DNA of 64,000 nucleotides, from positions 3,596,001 through 3,660,000 of the forward strand of contig CP069300.1 of assembly GCA_016839165.1 (NCBI GenBank), in the 5' to 3' direction. The number at the start of each line of letters is the position of its first letter. The first letter of the stretch is position 1. The notes beneath the pieces are model-generated. The model saw nothing but the letters and a program-made list of their open reading frames with translations, did not search any database and was not told the DNA's origin. The position numbers were made by a program, and so were the translations under genes. This DNA comes from Bradyrhizobium sp. PSBB068 (GTDB lineage: Bacteria > Pseudomonadota > Alphaproteobacteria > Rhizobiales > Xanthobacteraceae). Below, one piece after another: positions 55,355 through 64,000 of this stretch.

Positions 55355-56755
55355 TTAGCGGCCGTCGGGCGTGCGGACGCCGGCCCAGTTGTCGCGAACC
55401 TGCTGGTAGTGCACGCTCGGATCATAGACGTTGGTCGCAAGGCCCATGACCTGCGGCGACAGGCGGCCGATCGCGTTCAGCACATTGTAGGATGCGACGA
55501 CGCGGTCATGCTGCGCGGTGACGAGCGCGTTGCGCGCGTTGACAAGCGCCTGCTGCGCATTGAGCACGTCGAGCGTGGTGCGCTGGCCGGCCTTGGCTTC
55601 CTCGCGAACGCCGTTCAAGGCGATTTCGGACGCGGTCACCTGCGCTTGCGCCGACGAAACCTGCGATTTGCCGGCGACCAGCTGGCCCCAGGCGGTGACG
55701 ACGTTGGCGCGCGCCTGATCCCTGGTCTGGTCCAGCACCAGACGCTGCTGGGCCAGCGATTCCTTGGACTGCCGGATCAGCGAGTATTCCGTGCCGCCCT
55801 GATAGATCGGCAGCGACAGCTGAACACCGACCGACGCATTGAACAGGCGATACACAGTCAACTGCGTCTCGTAGCCTTGGCTGACCGTTGCCTGCAGCGC
55901 AACCGACGGCAGCAGCGCACCTTCGGCAACCTTGGTCTGCAGGAAACTGACGTCGACGCCGTACATCGCAGCGGTGACATTCGGGTTCTGGGTCAGGCTG
56001 AGCTCGACAGCGGCGGAGAGCGTCGGCGGAAGGAACCGGTCGACCGGCGAGCCGGGCGCCACATTCTGCGGCTCGACGCCGATGATGCGGCGGTAGTTCG
56101 ACCGCGTCGTCGTCAGGTTCGATTCCACGGTGAGCTGCTGGCTTCTGCCCGCCGCGAGCTGGGCCTCGGATTGCGCGACGTCGGTGCGCGTCACTTCGCC
56201 AACGTTGAAGCGGTCCTGGGTCTGCTTCAGCGTCTGTTCCAGCACGCGCGTATTGCTGCGCTGAACCTCGACGATCGCCGCGTCGCGGAGATAGTCCATA
56301 TAGATCGTCGCCGCGCTCAGGAGCACGCTCTGCTCCAGCACCCGCAAACCTTCGCGTGCCGACGACACCTGGCTTTCAGCCTGGCGCACCTTCGGCGCAT
56401 TCTGCGCGTTGAACAACGACTGGTTGGCGGTGATGCCGACGGTGCGCTGCCGGCTCACGCCGGACACCGCCGGGGTTCCCGCCGTCAATTTCTCATCGGT
56501 GTATTGTCCGCCGGCGGTTGCGGTCAGCGAGACCTTCGGACGGTAACCCGAGAGTGCCTGCGGAACGTTTTCGTCAATCGACCGCACCTGGGCGCGTTGT
56601 GCGTTCAGCTGGGGATTGTTCTGGTAGGACCGCACCAGCGCGGACTCGATAGTTTCGGCGAGTGCGGGCACGGGGCCCATCTCCGCCAACAGAAGGACGG
56701 CAGTCGCAGCCGCGGTGATAGCCTTCACCCCTCGCATCCCCGGTAATCCAATCAT
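55355..56755 (-). CDS. tolC: TolC family outer membrane protein
   Basis: A Sec signal (cleavage likely after PVPALA) is followed by TIESALVRSYQNNPQLNAQRAQVRSIDENVPQALSGYRPKV and the internally duplicated helical-barrel repeats of the outer membrane efflux family: VGEVTRTDVAQSEAQLAAGR in the first half and AGQRTTLDVLNAQQALVNARN in the second. The trimer forms the exit duct for tripartite pumps and type I secretion. ATG 56755 gives 466 residues; a TTG eight codons upstream is less likely. It follows the isoaspartyl methyltransferase gene on the same strand. Confidence 0.95.
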   Translation of the reverse strand: MIGLPGMRGVKAITAAATAVLLLAEMGPVPALAETIESALVRSYQNNPQLNAQRAQVRSIDENVPQALSGYRPKVSLTATAGGQYTDEKLTAGTPAVSGVSRQRTVGITANQSLFNAQNAPKVRQAESQVSSAREGLRVLEQSVLLSAATIYMDYLRDAAIVEVQRSNTRVLEQTLKQTQDRFNVGEVTRTDVAQSEAQLAAGRSQQLTVESNLTTTRSNYRRIIGVEPQNVAPGSPVDRFLPPTLSAAVELSLTQNPNVTAAMYGVDVSFLQTKVAEGALLPSVALQATVSQGYETQLTVYRLFNASVGVQLSLPIYQGGTEYSLIRQSKESLAQQRLVLDQTRDQARANVVTAWGQLVAGKSQVSSAQAQVTASEIALNGVREEAKAGQRTTLDVLNAQQALVNARNALVTAQHDRVVASYNVLNAIGRLSPQVMGLATNVYDPSVHYQQVRDNWAGVRTPDGR

Positions 56756-56951
56756 TGTAGTCGCCGTCTCCACACGCAAGTCAGTTCCGGCGGTCGCTTC
56801 AGACGAAGTGAGTCCCGCCTCACCTTAGTCCGCAGCTAAGGGCAACGGAACCACCCCGCAACGGAACATGGTGGAAACTCTTCACATGGGGCAAACGGGC
56901 CACACTTCTGATTCAGAACGGGATTTTATCAGCTGGCGCAGCGCGGTAGGG

Positions 56952-57617
56952 TCAGAAGACGAACGCGGGAAGCCGCTCCAGTCCCGGCAGCACGGGGGCT
57001 GTGGCGTCGAACAGCTCGCGATGTCCGAAATCCCCGTGGGAGTGGGTCACGAGGGTGGCGCGCGGCGGCGGCGTCAGGCCGAACACCCCGACCAGCCGGC
57101 CCCCCTCCTTGAGCTGTCCAAACAGCCCGGTCGGGACGATCTCGGTCGCACCATTGAGGACGATGACGTCATAGGGCGCGCCCGCGGCATCGCCGTCGGC
57201 GGCAGCCGCGGTCTTGACGGTCGCATTCTGGATCCCGAGCTGGGCGAAGGCTGCGGTCGCCTTGGCGGCGAGCGCCGGATCACTTTCGGTGGCACGGACC
57301 TCCGCGGCAAAGCGCGCCACGATTGCGGCGGCATAGCCGGTTGCGCAGCCGACGACCAGGACGCGGTCGGAGGCCTTGATCTCGGCGGCCTGCAGCATCC
57401 TGGCGAGCAGCGCCGGCGTGATCAGGCAGCGGCTCACCGCGCCGCCCTCGGTCACGTCGAGATCGAGGTCGAGGTAGGCAAGCGCCTGCTTGCTGGCCGG
57501 CACGAACACCTCGCGCGGCACGCTCAGCATGGCTTCGAGAATACGATCATCGGTCACGTCGCTCGGACGCACCTGACCATCGACCATGTACTGGCGCGCG
57601 GTCGAAAAACCGGTCAT
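56952..57617 (-). CDS. protein-L-isoaspartate O-methyltransferase family protein
   Basis: The start MTGFSTARQYMVDGQVRPSDVTDDRIL is typical of the rhizobial PIMT-like proteins encoded just upstream of tolC. A SAM-binding Rossmann core follows (VLVVGCATGYAAAIVARFA, with ATESDPALAAKA). The PIMT-specific post-motif residues are partly diverged: motif I reads VGCATGY instead of VGTGSGY, and the C-terminal half is shortened. Repair activity on isoaspartate is therefore plausible but not certain. ATG 57617 gives 221 residues. Confidence 0.87.
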   Translation of the reverse strand: MTGFSTARQYMVDGQVRPSDVTDDRILEAMLSVPREVFVPASKQALAYLDLDLDVTEGGAVSRCLITPALLARMLQAAEIKASDRVLVVGCATGYAAAIVARFAAEVRATESDPALAAKATAAFAQLGIQNATVKTAAAADGDAAGAPYDVIVLNGATEIVPTGLFGQLKEGGRLVGVFGLTPPPRATLVTHSHGDFGHRELFDATAPVLPGLERLPAFVF

Positions 57618-57737
57618 TGGCGGGACCCTGCAAGTCGCGGCATTGCCGCTGGAGAAGCTAGAACAGGGCCATCTTTTGGAACAAGCTCCGCCAAAACGCA
57701 ACACGCCGTTGGCGTGCGGAACCGGTGGCGCGGGGCG

Positions 57738-57917
57738 CTATTCGATCGTGACGGCAAGCCGGCTGATCAGGCGGGCCACCTCATCGAGATGCTCGGAATC
57801 ATGTTGCTCGACGGCCTGCGCGAGCCGGCGGACACACTCATCGTCGCTGATCTCGGGCGCATCATTCGGAACGAGCGTCGGCTGCGGCATCGACAGGTCG
57901 ATCAGATTAATCGGCAT
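57738..57917 (-). CDS. small hypothetical protein (59 aa)
   Basis: ATG 57917 sits 6 bases after GAGAGGTG and opens a 59-codon frame beginning MPINLIDLSMPQPTLVP. The second half, DDECVRRLAQAVEQHDSEHLDEVARLISRLA, is acidic and probably helical. No family is recognised. The good ribosome binding site and the position upstream of the isoaspartyl methyltransferase on the same strand make it a likely real gene. Confidence 0.55.
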   Translation of the reverse strand: MPINLIDLSMPQPTLVPNDAPEISDDECVRRLAQAVEQHDSEHLDEVARLISRLAVTIE

Positions 57918-58053
57918 CAGAATCACCTCTCAAGACCCGGCAACACGCAGTGTCGACGGCTATTGAGTCGATTTGACGACGATTTTGGTCTGCATGTTGC
58001 GGACCACGCGCTTGTGAGTGTCGATGGCGGGACGTGGATGGGGCCAGCAAAGC

Positions 58054-58128
58054 TGGCTCCCCGGGCTGGATTCGAACCAGCGACCATTCGATTAACAGTC
58101 GAATGCTCTACCGCTGAGCTACCGAGGA
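58054..58128 (-). tRNA. tRNA-Asn (GUU anticodon)
   Basis: Minus-strand cloverleaf of 75 bases with encoded CCA. The acceptor UCCUCGG pairs with CCGGGGA (one wobble), the anticodon loop is CUGUUAA giving GUU, and the T loop is TTCGAAT. The D arm contains AGCTCAGCGGTAGAGC. Confidence 0.96.
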
Positions 58129-58479
58129 ATAGGCGAACAAATTGTTCGCGAGCGGGCAGCGTATAACAAAGCCTTTCGGGCTTGCAAAGAACCAAATAGG
58201 GGCTCCGGCGAAACTTTAGCGCGGGACGGTAAACCACTGCGTTGCAAGGGTTTGCCGGCGTCCCGGGCGCAATGCAGGGCTGTTCCGGCCGTCGAGCCAT
58301 CGCCGTAGCGGCGCCCGCACATCCCGCCGGCGCGGCCATTCCGCGGCGCCTGTGATTCTGGGACGAGGTGCCAGCCGCCCGCCCCGATGTCATTCCGCAA
58401 TGAACGACGTGGTCTTGGTGCCGGGATCGTAGCGCAGCCTCAGCACGTTGAGACTGCGGAGGCTGATGCGAAGCGCCGG
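58129..58479. other. intergenic region; possible gene remnant at 58390-58479
   Basis: Directly after the DUF1772 stop codon, in the same frame on the minus strand, 29 further codons read through to the next stop and end NVLRLRYDPGTKTTSFIAE. This looks like the C terminus of a protein but has no start of its own, so it may be a leftover of a deleted gene. The rest of the gap up to tRNA-Asn shows nothing recognisable. Confidence 0.35.
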
Positions 58480-58965
58480 TCAGCGCGCAGCGATGGCTAC
58501 GATGAACATCGCGGTCGCCGCCAGCGAGGTGACGGTCCGAACGTGGTTCCAGAAGGTCCAGTCGATCAGATAGCGCGCCCAGACCGGCGCAGCCGCGGCG
58601 CTCGCGGGATCGGTGGCCGCAAGCTGGTCGTTCAGCGGCACGTTGAAGACCATGGTGACGATGAACATCCCAAGCACATAGAGGACGCCGCCGCAAATCA
58701 TCGCAATGGCGCCCGGCTCCTGCCATCGCAGCCCGCCGAGCACGACCAGCACGGCGCAGGACAGCGTGGTGCCGATAAAGACCGGCATGAACGGCGAGCG
58801 CAGGATATAGACACTGATCGCGTTCATCGCCGAGATGCCGGCGGCCTGATCGATCCGGCCGAGCGCGGTCATGATGAACGCCGAGAACGCGAAATAGAGC
58901 CCGGCGATCTGGCCGCAGCCGAGCGCGGAAAACCACAGCAAGCCCGAGGTCAGGACATTGCGCAT
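58480..58965 (-). CDS. DUF1772 membrane protein
   Basis: The 161-residue protein has four hydrophobic segments (GLLWFSALGCGQIAGLYFAFSAFIM at the start, VLVVLGGL, GGVLYVLGMFIVTMVFNVPLND and TSLAATAMFIVAI) and the NVPLNDQL motif typical of DUF1772 (anthrone oxygenase-like) proteins. Function in bacteria is unknown. A GGAGGTGA ribosome binding site precedes ATG 58965. It is divergent from a TetR regulator with operator-like repeats between them, so it is probably the regulated target. Confidence 0.87.
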   Translation of the reverse strand: MRNVLTSGLLWFSALGCGQIAGLYFAFSAFIMTALGRIDQAAGISAMNAISVYILRSPFMPVFIGTTLSCAVLVVLGGLRWQEPGAIAMICGGVLYVLGMFIVTMVFNVPLNDQLAATDPASAAAAPVWARYLIDWTFWNHVRTVTSLAATAMFIVAIAAR

Positions 58966-58977
58966 CGATTCACCTCC

Positions 58978-59026
58978 AAATACGAGAAATCCTCGTGTTT
59001 GTCAAAAGCGATAAACTCTCGTATTT
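58978..59026. promoter_or_regulatory. triple operator half-sites between DUF1772 and tetR genes
   Basis: Three related nonamers occur in 49 bases: AAATACGAG (58978-58986), CTCGTGTTT (58992-59000) and CTCGTATTT (59018-59026). The first and second form a near-perfect inverted repeat with a 5-base spacer; the first and third are perfectly inverted. They lie within the 90-base divergent promoter region and are the likely TetR binding sites. Confidence 0.68.
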
Positions 59027-59055
59027 GAGGCGTCAACCGATTTCGAAGGAGAGCG

Positions 59056-59730
59056 ATGGTGGCCAGACGAAAGGCTGCGCCGGGGGCAACAGAAGGGGCC
59101 ACGCCGGTGCTGGACGCTCCCCTGCCCGGGCTGGCGCGGCTTGCCCCGGCGCAGCAGCGTAGCCGCGAGCGCTTCGAGCGCATCCTCGCCTGCGCGACCG
59201 AGATCATGGCGGAAAAGGGCAGCGAGGCATTCCGCATGAGCGACATCGTCGAACGCAGCGGCGTCGCATTCGGCTCGCTCTATCAATATTTCCCGGACAA
59301 GGCCGCGATCATCGGCACGCTGGCGGAACGGCATAACGCGGTCGGACGCGAGTGCGTCAGGCGCGACCTGGCCGCAGTCGCGGCCGCGCGCGACCTGCAT
59401 CCGGCGCTTTGCCGGATCGTCGACAGCTACTACGAGATGTTCATGCGCGAGCCTGTCATGCGCGACATCTGGCAGGCGACGCAGGCCGATCGCGCGCTGC
59501 AGAAGCTCGATGCGGACGACATGGCCGTGCTTGCCGGCCTGTTGTCCGACGCGATCAGGCGGATCGCGCCCGGCATGCCGGCCGCCACCCTCGCCACCTT
59601 CTCAGGACTGACGATGACGCTGATCGCAGCCGCCGTGCGCCACGCGATCACGCTGCCGCCGAAGAAGGCGCGGCAGGCGCTGGCGCAATTCAAGGCCATG
59701 CTGCCGCACGACCTCGCCGAGTTGACCTGA
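59056..59730 (+). CDS. TetR family transcriptional regulator
   Basis: The N-terminal helix-turn-helix reads ILACATEIMAEKGSEAFRMSDIVERSGVAFGSLYQYFPDKAAII, the TetR signature, preceded by a ~35-residue variable tail. The C-terminal ligand domain is helical (residues 90-224). A GGAGAG ribosome binding site precedes ATG 59056. It is divergent from the DUF1772 gene, and the inverted repeats between them suggest self-repression and control of that gene. The ligand is unknown. Confidence 0.92.
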   Translation: MVARRKAAPGATEGATPVLDAPLPGLARLAPAQQRSRERFERILACATEIMAEKGSEAFRMSDIVERSGVAFGSLYQYFPDKAAIIGTLAERHNAVGRECVRRDLAAVAAARDLHPALCRIVDSYYEMFMREPVMRDIWQATQADRALQKLDADDMAVLAGLLSDAIRRIAPGMPAATLATFSGLTMTLIAAAVRHAITLPPKKARQALAQFKAMLPHDLAELT

Positions 59731-59992
59731 CACCATTGTCACGTCTCGCTAAAATTCCTGCGATATTTGTCTGCTATGAATATCGCCGGGAATTCCGGGA
59801 AGAGTTTTTCGTAAGATGTGATTTGTCCCACACGAGGTGCGGCGGTGCCGACCTAGGTTCCCGAAGGAGCTCATCAGTCATTTATTTACCAAAGCGGACG
59901 CCATCGTTCTTTTCATAAAATTCGAACGAATCGTTCAATCCGGACCGAAGACAGTTTTGCGACCATGGCGCTCTCGAACCTCGGAGAGCGCG

Positions 59993-60175
59993 ATGAGCGA
60001 AGTCGAATTTGATCTGCTGCTAGACGCCGTGCGAACCGCGATCGCGCCTATTGCTCAGGAGGATATTGTGGCCCAGCCCTCGCCCCGCATTCAGCCACCG
60101 CCGCCCGCCGCCAATGACAACCAGGCGCCGTGGCCGCTGATTCCGTTTCCTGAAGGCTGGTACGCCGCGAGCTAA
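59993..60175 (+). CDS. small hypothetical protein (60 aa)
   Basis: ATG 59993 lies 6 bases after GGAGAG and opens a 60-codon frame: an acidic N-terminal helix (MSEVEFDLLLDAVRTAIAPI), then a proline-rich middle (QPPPPAAND) and a Trp-containing end (PWPLIPFPEGWYAAS). No family is recognised. The upstream 260 bases contain an A/T-rich stretch and a 13-base palindrome (GAACGAATCGTTC, 59924-59936) that could be a promoter or operator. Confidence 0.5.
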   Translation: MSEVEFDLLLDAVRTAIAPIAQEDIVAQPSPRIQPPPPAANDNQAPWPLIPFPEGWYAAS

Positions 60176-60218
60176 GGCGGCTTCTCGTTTGTCGGCTGCA
60201 AGCCATTGATGAGATGAG

Positions 60219-60292
60219 TGGAGGCCACGACCAGAATTGAACTGGTGTACACGGTTTTGCAGACCGTTGCGTAACCACTCCGCCACGTGGCC
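60219..60292 (-). tRNA. tRNA-Cys (GCA anticodon)
   Basis: Minus-strand cloverleaf of 74 bases with encoded CCA. The acceptor GGCCACG pairs with CGUGGCC, with U as discriminator as expected for tRNA-Cys; the anticodon loop CUGCAAA gives GCA and the T loop is TTCAATT. Confidence 0.96.
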
Positions 60293-60347
60293 CCTTGCGG
60301 CGCACTTCATATACGCCCTCCGCCCGATAGGCAACCAAGCCGCAGAA

Positions 60348-61073
60348 CTAGCGCCGGCGCTTTCGATAATCCTTCTTCTTCGGTTTTGGCGCCAATTCGG
60401 GCATTTTGGCCTGGACTTCGCGGAATCGCGCCAGCATCCGTTCGAAACTGTCCGTTAACGTTGCAGCGATATCGGGCCGCTTCTGCAGTCCGGCCAGCAG
60501 GATTGCGGCCGCCTCGATGGTGGACAGACCGTCGCGGCGCGGTTCCCGGCGCAGCTTGCCGTAAAGCGAGGGCCGTTTCGGCCCGAGAATCACCCGCTGG
60601 CACTTCAGCATCCAGGCATTGCGCCACCACAGCGCCTTGGCCTGGCTCCAGGTGCCGTCGAGCAGCACGATGCCCTCGATGTCGGACAGGATCGCGCGCT
60701 GATGCGGCTCGAGCTCGCCCTTGCGGTTGATCGCGACGATCTCCGCTTCGGTATCGAGATCCTCGACCTTGGCCGAGCCGAGATAGAGCACCGCCCAGCG
60801 CGACGGATCCGGTACCGGCCGGCCGAGCGCCTTGGCCAGGCTCGGCCACGACAGCCCGATCCGCACCACGGCGTTCTCGAAATGCCGCGCCAACAGCCGC
60901 GCGGTGCCGAGCGCCCTGTCCTGCTCCTGCGGATGGATCAGGATCAGCAGCTGGATGCGGCTTTCGATCGGCGTGACGCTGTCGCAGATGCACAGCGGCA
61001 GCGGCTTGCCGCAATCCGGGCAATCCTCGATCTCGGCGGTGACGTCGGGTTTGACTTCGGTCGGTTCGGACAT
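60348..61073 (-). CDS. DTW-domain tRNA-uridine aminocarboxypropyltransferase
   Basis: Four cysteines in CPDCGKPLPLCICD near residue 18 form a probable zinc site, followed by the DTW core: IQLLILIHPQEQDRALGTARLL, VLLDGTWSQAKALWWRN (DxTW motif) and KRPSLYGKLRREP. DTW-domain enzymes of the TapT/TuaA group transfer the 3-amino-3-carboxypropyl group from SAM to uridine in tRNA (acp3U). The basic C terminus (PKPKKKDYRKRRR) could bind RNA. It lies next to tRNA-Cys. Length is 241 residues. Confidence 0.87.
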   Translation of the reverse strand: MSEPTEVKPDVTAEIEDCPDCGKPLPLCICDSVTPIESRIQLLILIHPQEQDRALGTARLLARHFENAVVRIGLSWPSLAKALGRPVPDPSRWAVLYLGSAKVEDLDTEAEIVAINRKGELEPHQRAILSDIEGIVLLDGTWSQAKALWWRNAWMLKCQRVILGPKRPSLYGKLRREPRRDGLSTIEAAAILLAGLQKRPDIAATLTDSFERMLARFREVQAKMPELAPKPKKKDYRKRRR

Positions 61074-61107
61074 GCTTCGCTATACGCTCACGACGGCACA
61101 ATTCAAA

Positions 61108-64000
61108 CTATTCCGCCGGCGCGTGCACACCTGATGGCTCGCGACGCCGGCGCAGCCTGTCGATCAACAGGTAGATCACCGGCGTGGTGTAGAGCGTCAG
61201 GATCTGCGACACGAACAGGCCGCCGATGATGGTGATCCCGAGCGGCCGCCGCAGCTCGGTGCCCGGGCCGGTCGCAATGACCAGCGGAATGCCGGCGAAC
61301 AGCGCCGCCATCGTCGTCATCAGGATCGGGCGGAAGCGCGCCCGGCAGGCCTCGAAGATCGCATCCCGCGACGACAGGCCCTGATGCCGTTCGGCCTCGA
61401 GCGCGAAGTCGACCATCATGATGCCGTTCTTCTTGACGATGCCGATCAACAGGATGATCCCAACGAAGGCGATCACGGTCAGCGGCGTATTGGTCACCTG
61501 CAGCGCCAGCAAGGCGCCGAGGCCGGCTGACGGCAAGGTCGAGATGATCGTGATCGGATGCGCCAGGCTCTCATAGAGCACGCCGAGCACGATATACATC
61601 GCGACCAGCGCGCCGAGGATCAGGAGCGGCTGCCGACCGCTGGTCTTGTTGAAGTCGCCGGCATTGCCGTCGAAGCTGCCGCGAATGCCTTCCGGCATAT
61701 GCAGCTCGTTGACCGCCTGCTGGATGTTGGTGGTCGCGACCTCCAGCGGGACGTCCGGCAGTAGATTGAACGACACCGTGGTCGAGGGGACGCCGCCGGA
61801 GTGAAACACCGCGAGCGCCGACAATCCCTTCTGGTAGTGCACGAGTGCCGACAGCGGCACCTGCACATCATTGGCCCCGGCGACATAGATACGCTCGAGA
61901 TTCGACGGATCACTCTGGAATCTCGGGTCGATCTCGAGCACCACGACGTACTGGTTGCGTTGGGTGTAGATGTACGAGATCTGCCGCTGCGAGAACGCGT
62001 TGTTGAGCGCGTTGTCGATATCCTGCACCCGGACGCCGAGGCTGGAGGCCATCCTGCGGTCGATCGCGAGGTTGAGCTGCAGGCCGCCGGGATCGCGGTC
62101 GGCCGAGACGTCCGTGATGCCCTCCACGGTCTCCATGCGCTTGGCGATGAGCGGCGCCCATTTCTGCAACAGGTCGAGATCGGTCGAGGCGAGCGTGTAC
62201 TGGTAGTCGGAATCGCTCTGCCGGCCGCCGGTGCGGATGTCCTGCGCCGCGAACATGAACAGGCGGATGCCGGGCACCATGAACAGGTTGCGGCGCAGCC
62301 GGTCGATCACCTGGGCGGTCGACATGCCTGCCCGCTCCTCCGGCGGCTTCAGGCTGATGAACATGGTGCCGCGGTTGGAGGTGGCGCCGCCCGGGCCGCC
62401 GCCGGAGCCGACCGACGAGCCGATGCCGGCAACCGCGGGGTCGGCCATCACGATGTCGGCGAGCCGCTGCTGCAGGGCGAGCATCGACTGGAACGAGATG
62501 TCCGCCGACGCCCGCGTCGAGCCGATCACGAAGCCGCTGTCGTCGGTCGGGAAATAGCCCTTCGGCGTCTTGACATAGAGCGTCACGGTGAGCGCGACGG
62601 TGGCGAAGAACACCACCAGGGTCAGGAAGGGATAGCCGAGCACGATCCGCAGGGTCGACGCATAGAATGCCACCACCCGCGACAGCGTGCCCTCGATGGC
62701 CCGGTCGTACCAGGTGGCGTGATCCGAAGTCGTCTCCTTGATGTAGTGCGCGCAGATCATCGGCGTGATCGTCACCGACACCAGCGTCGACACGATGATG
62801 GCAAAGGTCAAGGTCAGCGAGAATTCGCGGAGCAGCCGGCCGACGATCCCGTCCATGAAGATCAGCGGCGTGAAGGCAGCGATCAAGGACAGCGAGATCG
62901 ACAGCACCGTGAAGCCGATCTGCTTGGCGCCTTCGACCGCGGCCGGATATGGAGCCATGCCCTGCTCGAGATTGCGGTACATGTTCTCGATCATCACGAT
63001 GGCGTCGTCGACCACGAAGCCGACGGAGATCGCGAGCGCCATCAGCGACAGATTGTCGATCGAGAAGCCGGCCAGCCACATCCCGGCACAGGTGCCGGCC
63101 AGCGCCAGCGGCACCGACACGCCGGCCGCGATCGTCGGCACCACGCGGCGCAGGAACACGAACACCACGACCATCACGAGAATGGCGGTCGCCAGCAGCG
63201 TGAACTGCATGTCCTCGACGCTGGCTCGGATCGTTCCGGTACGATCGACCAGGGTCGAGATATCGACACCGGCCGGGATCCACTGCTTCAATTCCGGCAG
63301 CAGCCTGCGAACGTTGTCGACGGTGTCGATGACGTTGGCATCACCCTGCTTGGTGATCTGGATCAGCACCGCCGGCTGCTTGTTGAACCAGGCAATCGAG
63401 CGCGAGTTGCGGACGGAATCCTCGACCTCGGCGACGTCCGAGAGGCGGACGAAATTGCCGTTCGAGCTCTTGATGACGATGTCGCGGAACTCGGCCGCGG
63501 TGCGCATCTGCTTGTTGATCGACAGCGTCTCGCTCTGGCGGTCACCGTTGAAGATGCCGACGGGGCCGAGCGGATTGGCATTGATGATCGCAAGCCGGAC
63601 GTCGTCGGTCGCGATCCCGGCATTGGCCAGCGACACCGGATTGAGCGCGATGCGCACCGCCGGCTGGTCGGCGCCGCTGACGGTGACCTCGCCAACCCCG
63701 GGCACCTGCGAGATGCGCTGCGCCAGCACGGTGTCGGCGACATCGTACATCGCGCTGGTCGAGATCGTCTTCGAGGTCAACGCCAGCACGAACACCGGCG
63801 CCGCGGCCGGATTGGCCTTGCGGAACTTGGGCAGCGACGGCAGGTCGCTGGGCAGATCGGCGAGCGAGGCATTGATCGCGGCCTGCACGTCGCGTGCCGC
63901 GCGGTCGATGTCGCGGCCGATCGAGAACTGCACCTGGATGCTGGTGGTGCCGAGCGAGCTCGTCGAGGTGATCTGGTCGACACCAGAAATGGTGCCGAGC
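61108..64000 (-). CDS. RND-family efflux permease (HAE1/MdtBC-like), 5' end outside window
   Basis: The frame remains open to the window edge, so the N-terminal ~70 residues are missing; the visible 963 residues cover most of a ~1040-residue protein. Seen are the porter domains (FRKANPAAAPVFVLALTSKT; ISQVPGVGEVTVSGADQPAVRI), the proton-relay TM4 motif SVGFVVDDAIVMIENMYRNLEQG, and the second repeat DSGFVIGSTRASADISFQSM. The C-terminal helices include GGLFVSQILTLYTTPVIYLLIDR. It is a proton-driven trimeric drug exporter of the AcrB/MdtB group and normally pairs with a membrane fusion protein, presumably encoded just beyond the right edge. Confidence 0.95.
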   Translation of the reverse strand, partial: LGTISGVDQITSTSSLGTTSIQVQFSIGRDIDRAARDVQAAINASLADLPSDLPSLPKFRKANPAAAPVFVLALTSKTISTSAMYDVADTVLAQRISQVPGVGEVTVSGADQPAVRIALNPVSLANAGIATDDVRLAIINANPLGPVGIFNGDRQSETLSINKQMRTAAEFRDIVIKSSNGNFVRLSDVAEVEDSVRNSRSIAWFNKQPAVLIQITKQGDANVIDTVDNVRRLLPELKQWIPAGVDISTLVDRTGTIRASVEDMQFTLLATAILVMVVVFVFLRRVVPTIAAGVSVPLALAGTCAGMWLAGFSIDNLSLMALAISVGFVVDDAIVMIENMYRNLEQGMAPYPAAVEGAKQIGFTVLSISLSLIAAFTPLIFMDGIVGRLLREFSLTLTFAIIVSTLVSVTITPMICAHYIKETTSDHATWYDRAIEGTLSRVVAFYASTLRIVLGYPFLTLVVFFATVALTVTLYVKTPKGYFPTDDSGFVIGSTRASADISFQSMLALQQRLADIVMADPAVAGIGSSVGSGGGPGGATSNRGTMFISLKPPEERAGMSTAQVIDRLRRNLFMVPGIRLFMFAAQDIRTGGRQSDSDYQYTLASTDLDLLQKWAPLIAKRMETVEGITDVSADRDPGGLQLNLAIDRRMASSLGVRVQDIDNALNNAFSQRQISYIYTQRNQYVVVLEIDPRFQSDPSNLERIYVAGANDVQVPLSALVHYQKGLSALAVFHSGGVPSTTVSFNLLPDVPLEVATTNIQQAVNELHMPEGIRGSFDGNAGDFNKTSGRQPLLILGALVAMYIVLGVLYESLAHPITIISTLPSAGLGALLALQVTNTPLTVIAFVGIILLIGIVKKNGIMMVDFALEAERHQGLSSRDAIFEACRARFRPILMTTMAALFAGIPLVIATGPGTELRRPLGITIIGGLFVSQILTLYTTPVIYLLIDRLRRRREPSGVHAPAE

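Overview
The window looks like a chromosomal segment of an alphaproteobacterium of the Bradyrhizobium/Nitrobacteraceae type. This rests on several signs: GC-rich sequence with strong third-position bias; the order nifR3(dusB)-ntrB-ntrC-ntrY-ntrX beside hfq-hflX; a pcm-tolC-popZ-valS cluster; fused ispDF; a BA14K-family protein; general-stress (EcfG-type) promoters; and a palindromic dispersed repeat whose ends encode PAKAGTH/PAFAGT-like peptides. The genus is inference from recognised families, not a database result.

Layout. 1-2.6 kb: edge of a probable old genomic island (Sel1-repeat gene, truncated P4-type integrase) abutting tRNA-Ser(UGA). 2.8-6.3 kb: phosphatase, Nudix hydrolase, two tiny membrane peptides, RlpA and an epoxide-hydrolase-like enzyme. 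6.5-13.1 kb: housekeeping run dac-tmk-holB-metG-tatD-MBL with overlapping stops and starts; MetG carries a long lysine/alanine-rich N-terminal extension. 13.2-19.1 kb: nitroreductase-marR behind a strong palindrome, facing a TRAP transporter/acyl-CoA ligase operon. 19.5-23.2 kb: EmrAB-like efflux pair with a divergent AraC regulator. 23.3-26.3 kb: CsbD, DUF892 and DUF4142 stress genes with EcfG-type promoters, then a DUF763 gene. 26.3-28.8 kb: enoyl-CoA hydratase and a cobalt-type nitrile hydratase operon. 29-33.5 kb: queC, mazG (3' end lying in a repeat), mgtE and a D-amino-acid-oxidase-like protein with permuted domain order. 33.6-43.3 kb: nitrogen regulation cluster and hfq-hflX. 43.5-51.2 kb: ispDF-cinA, small enzymes, an ArsR/EamA pair with a perfect palindrome, COQ10-like protein, kinase, lipA and a DNA glycosylase. 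51.2-57.9 kb: valS, popZ, tolC, pcm. 58-64 kb: tRNA-Asn, DUF1772/TetR pair, tRNA-Cys, DTW-domain tRNA modification enzyme and a partial RND efflux pump.

How genes work together. NtrB/C and NtrY/X are paired sensor-regulator systems for nitrogen and redox control, with DusB in the same operon and a candidate NtrC site at its promoter. The TRAP binding protein, fused membrane subunits and acyl-CoA ligase look like one uptake-and-activation unit for an organic acid. Nitrile hydratase alpha, beta and activator are translationally coupled. TolC could serve the EmrAB-like pump as outer-membrane channel. Four local regulators (MarR, AraC, ArsR, TetR) sit beside their likely targets, three of them with visible inverted repeats.

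I do not see a clearly undescribed multi-gene system. The most unusual items are the permuted oxidase, the histone-H1-like tail on methionyl-tRNA synthetase, the DUF763 gene, and the tiny membrane ORFs.
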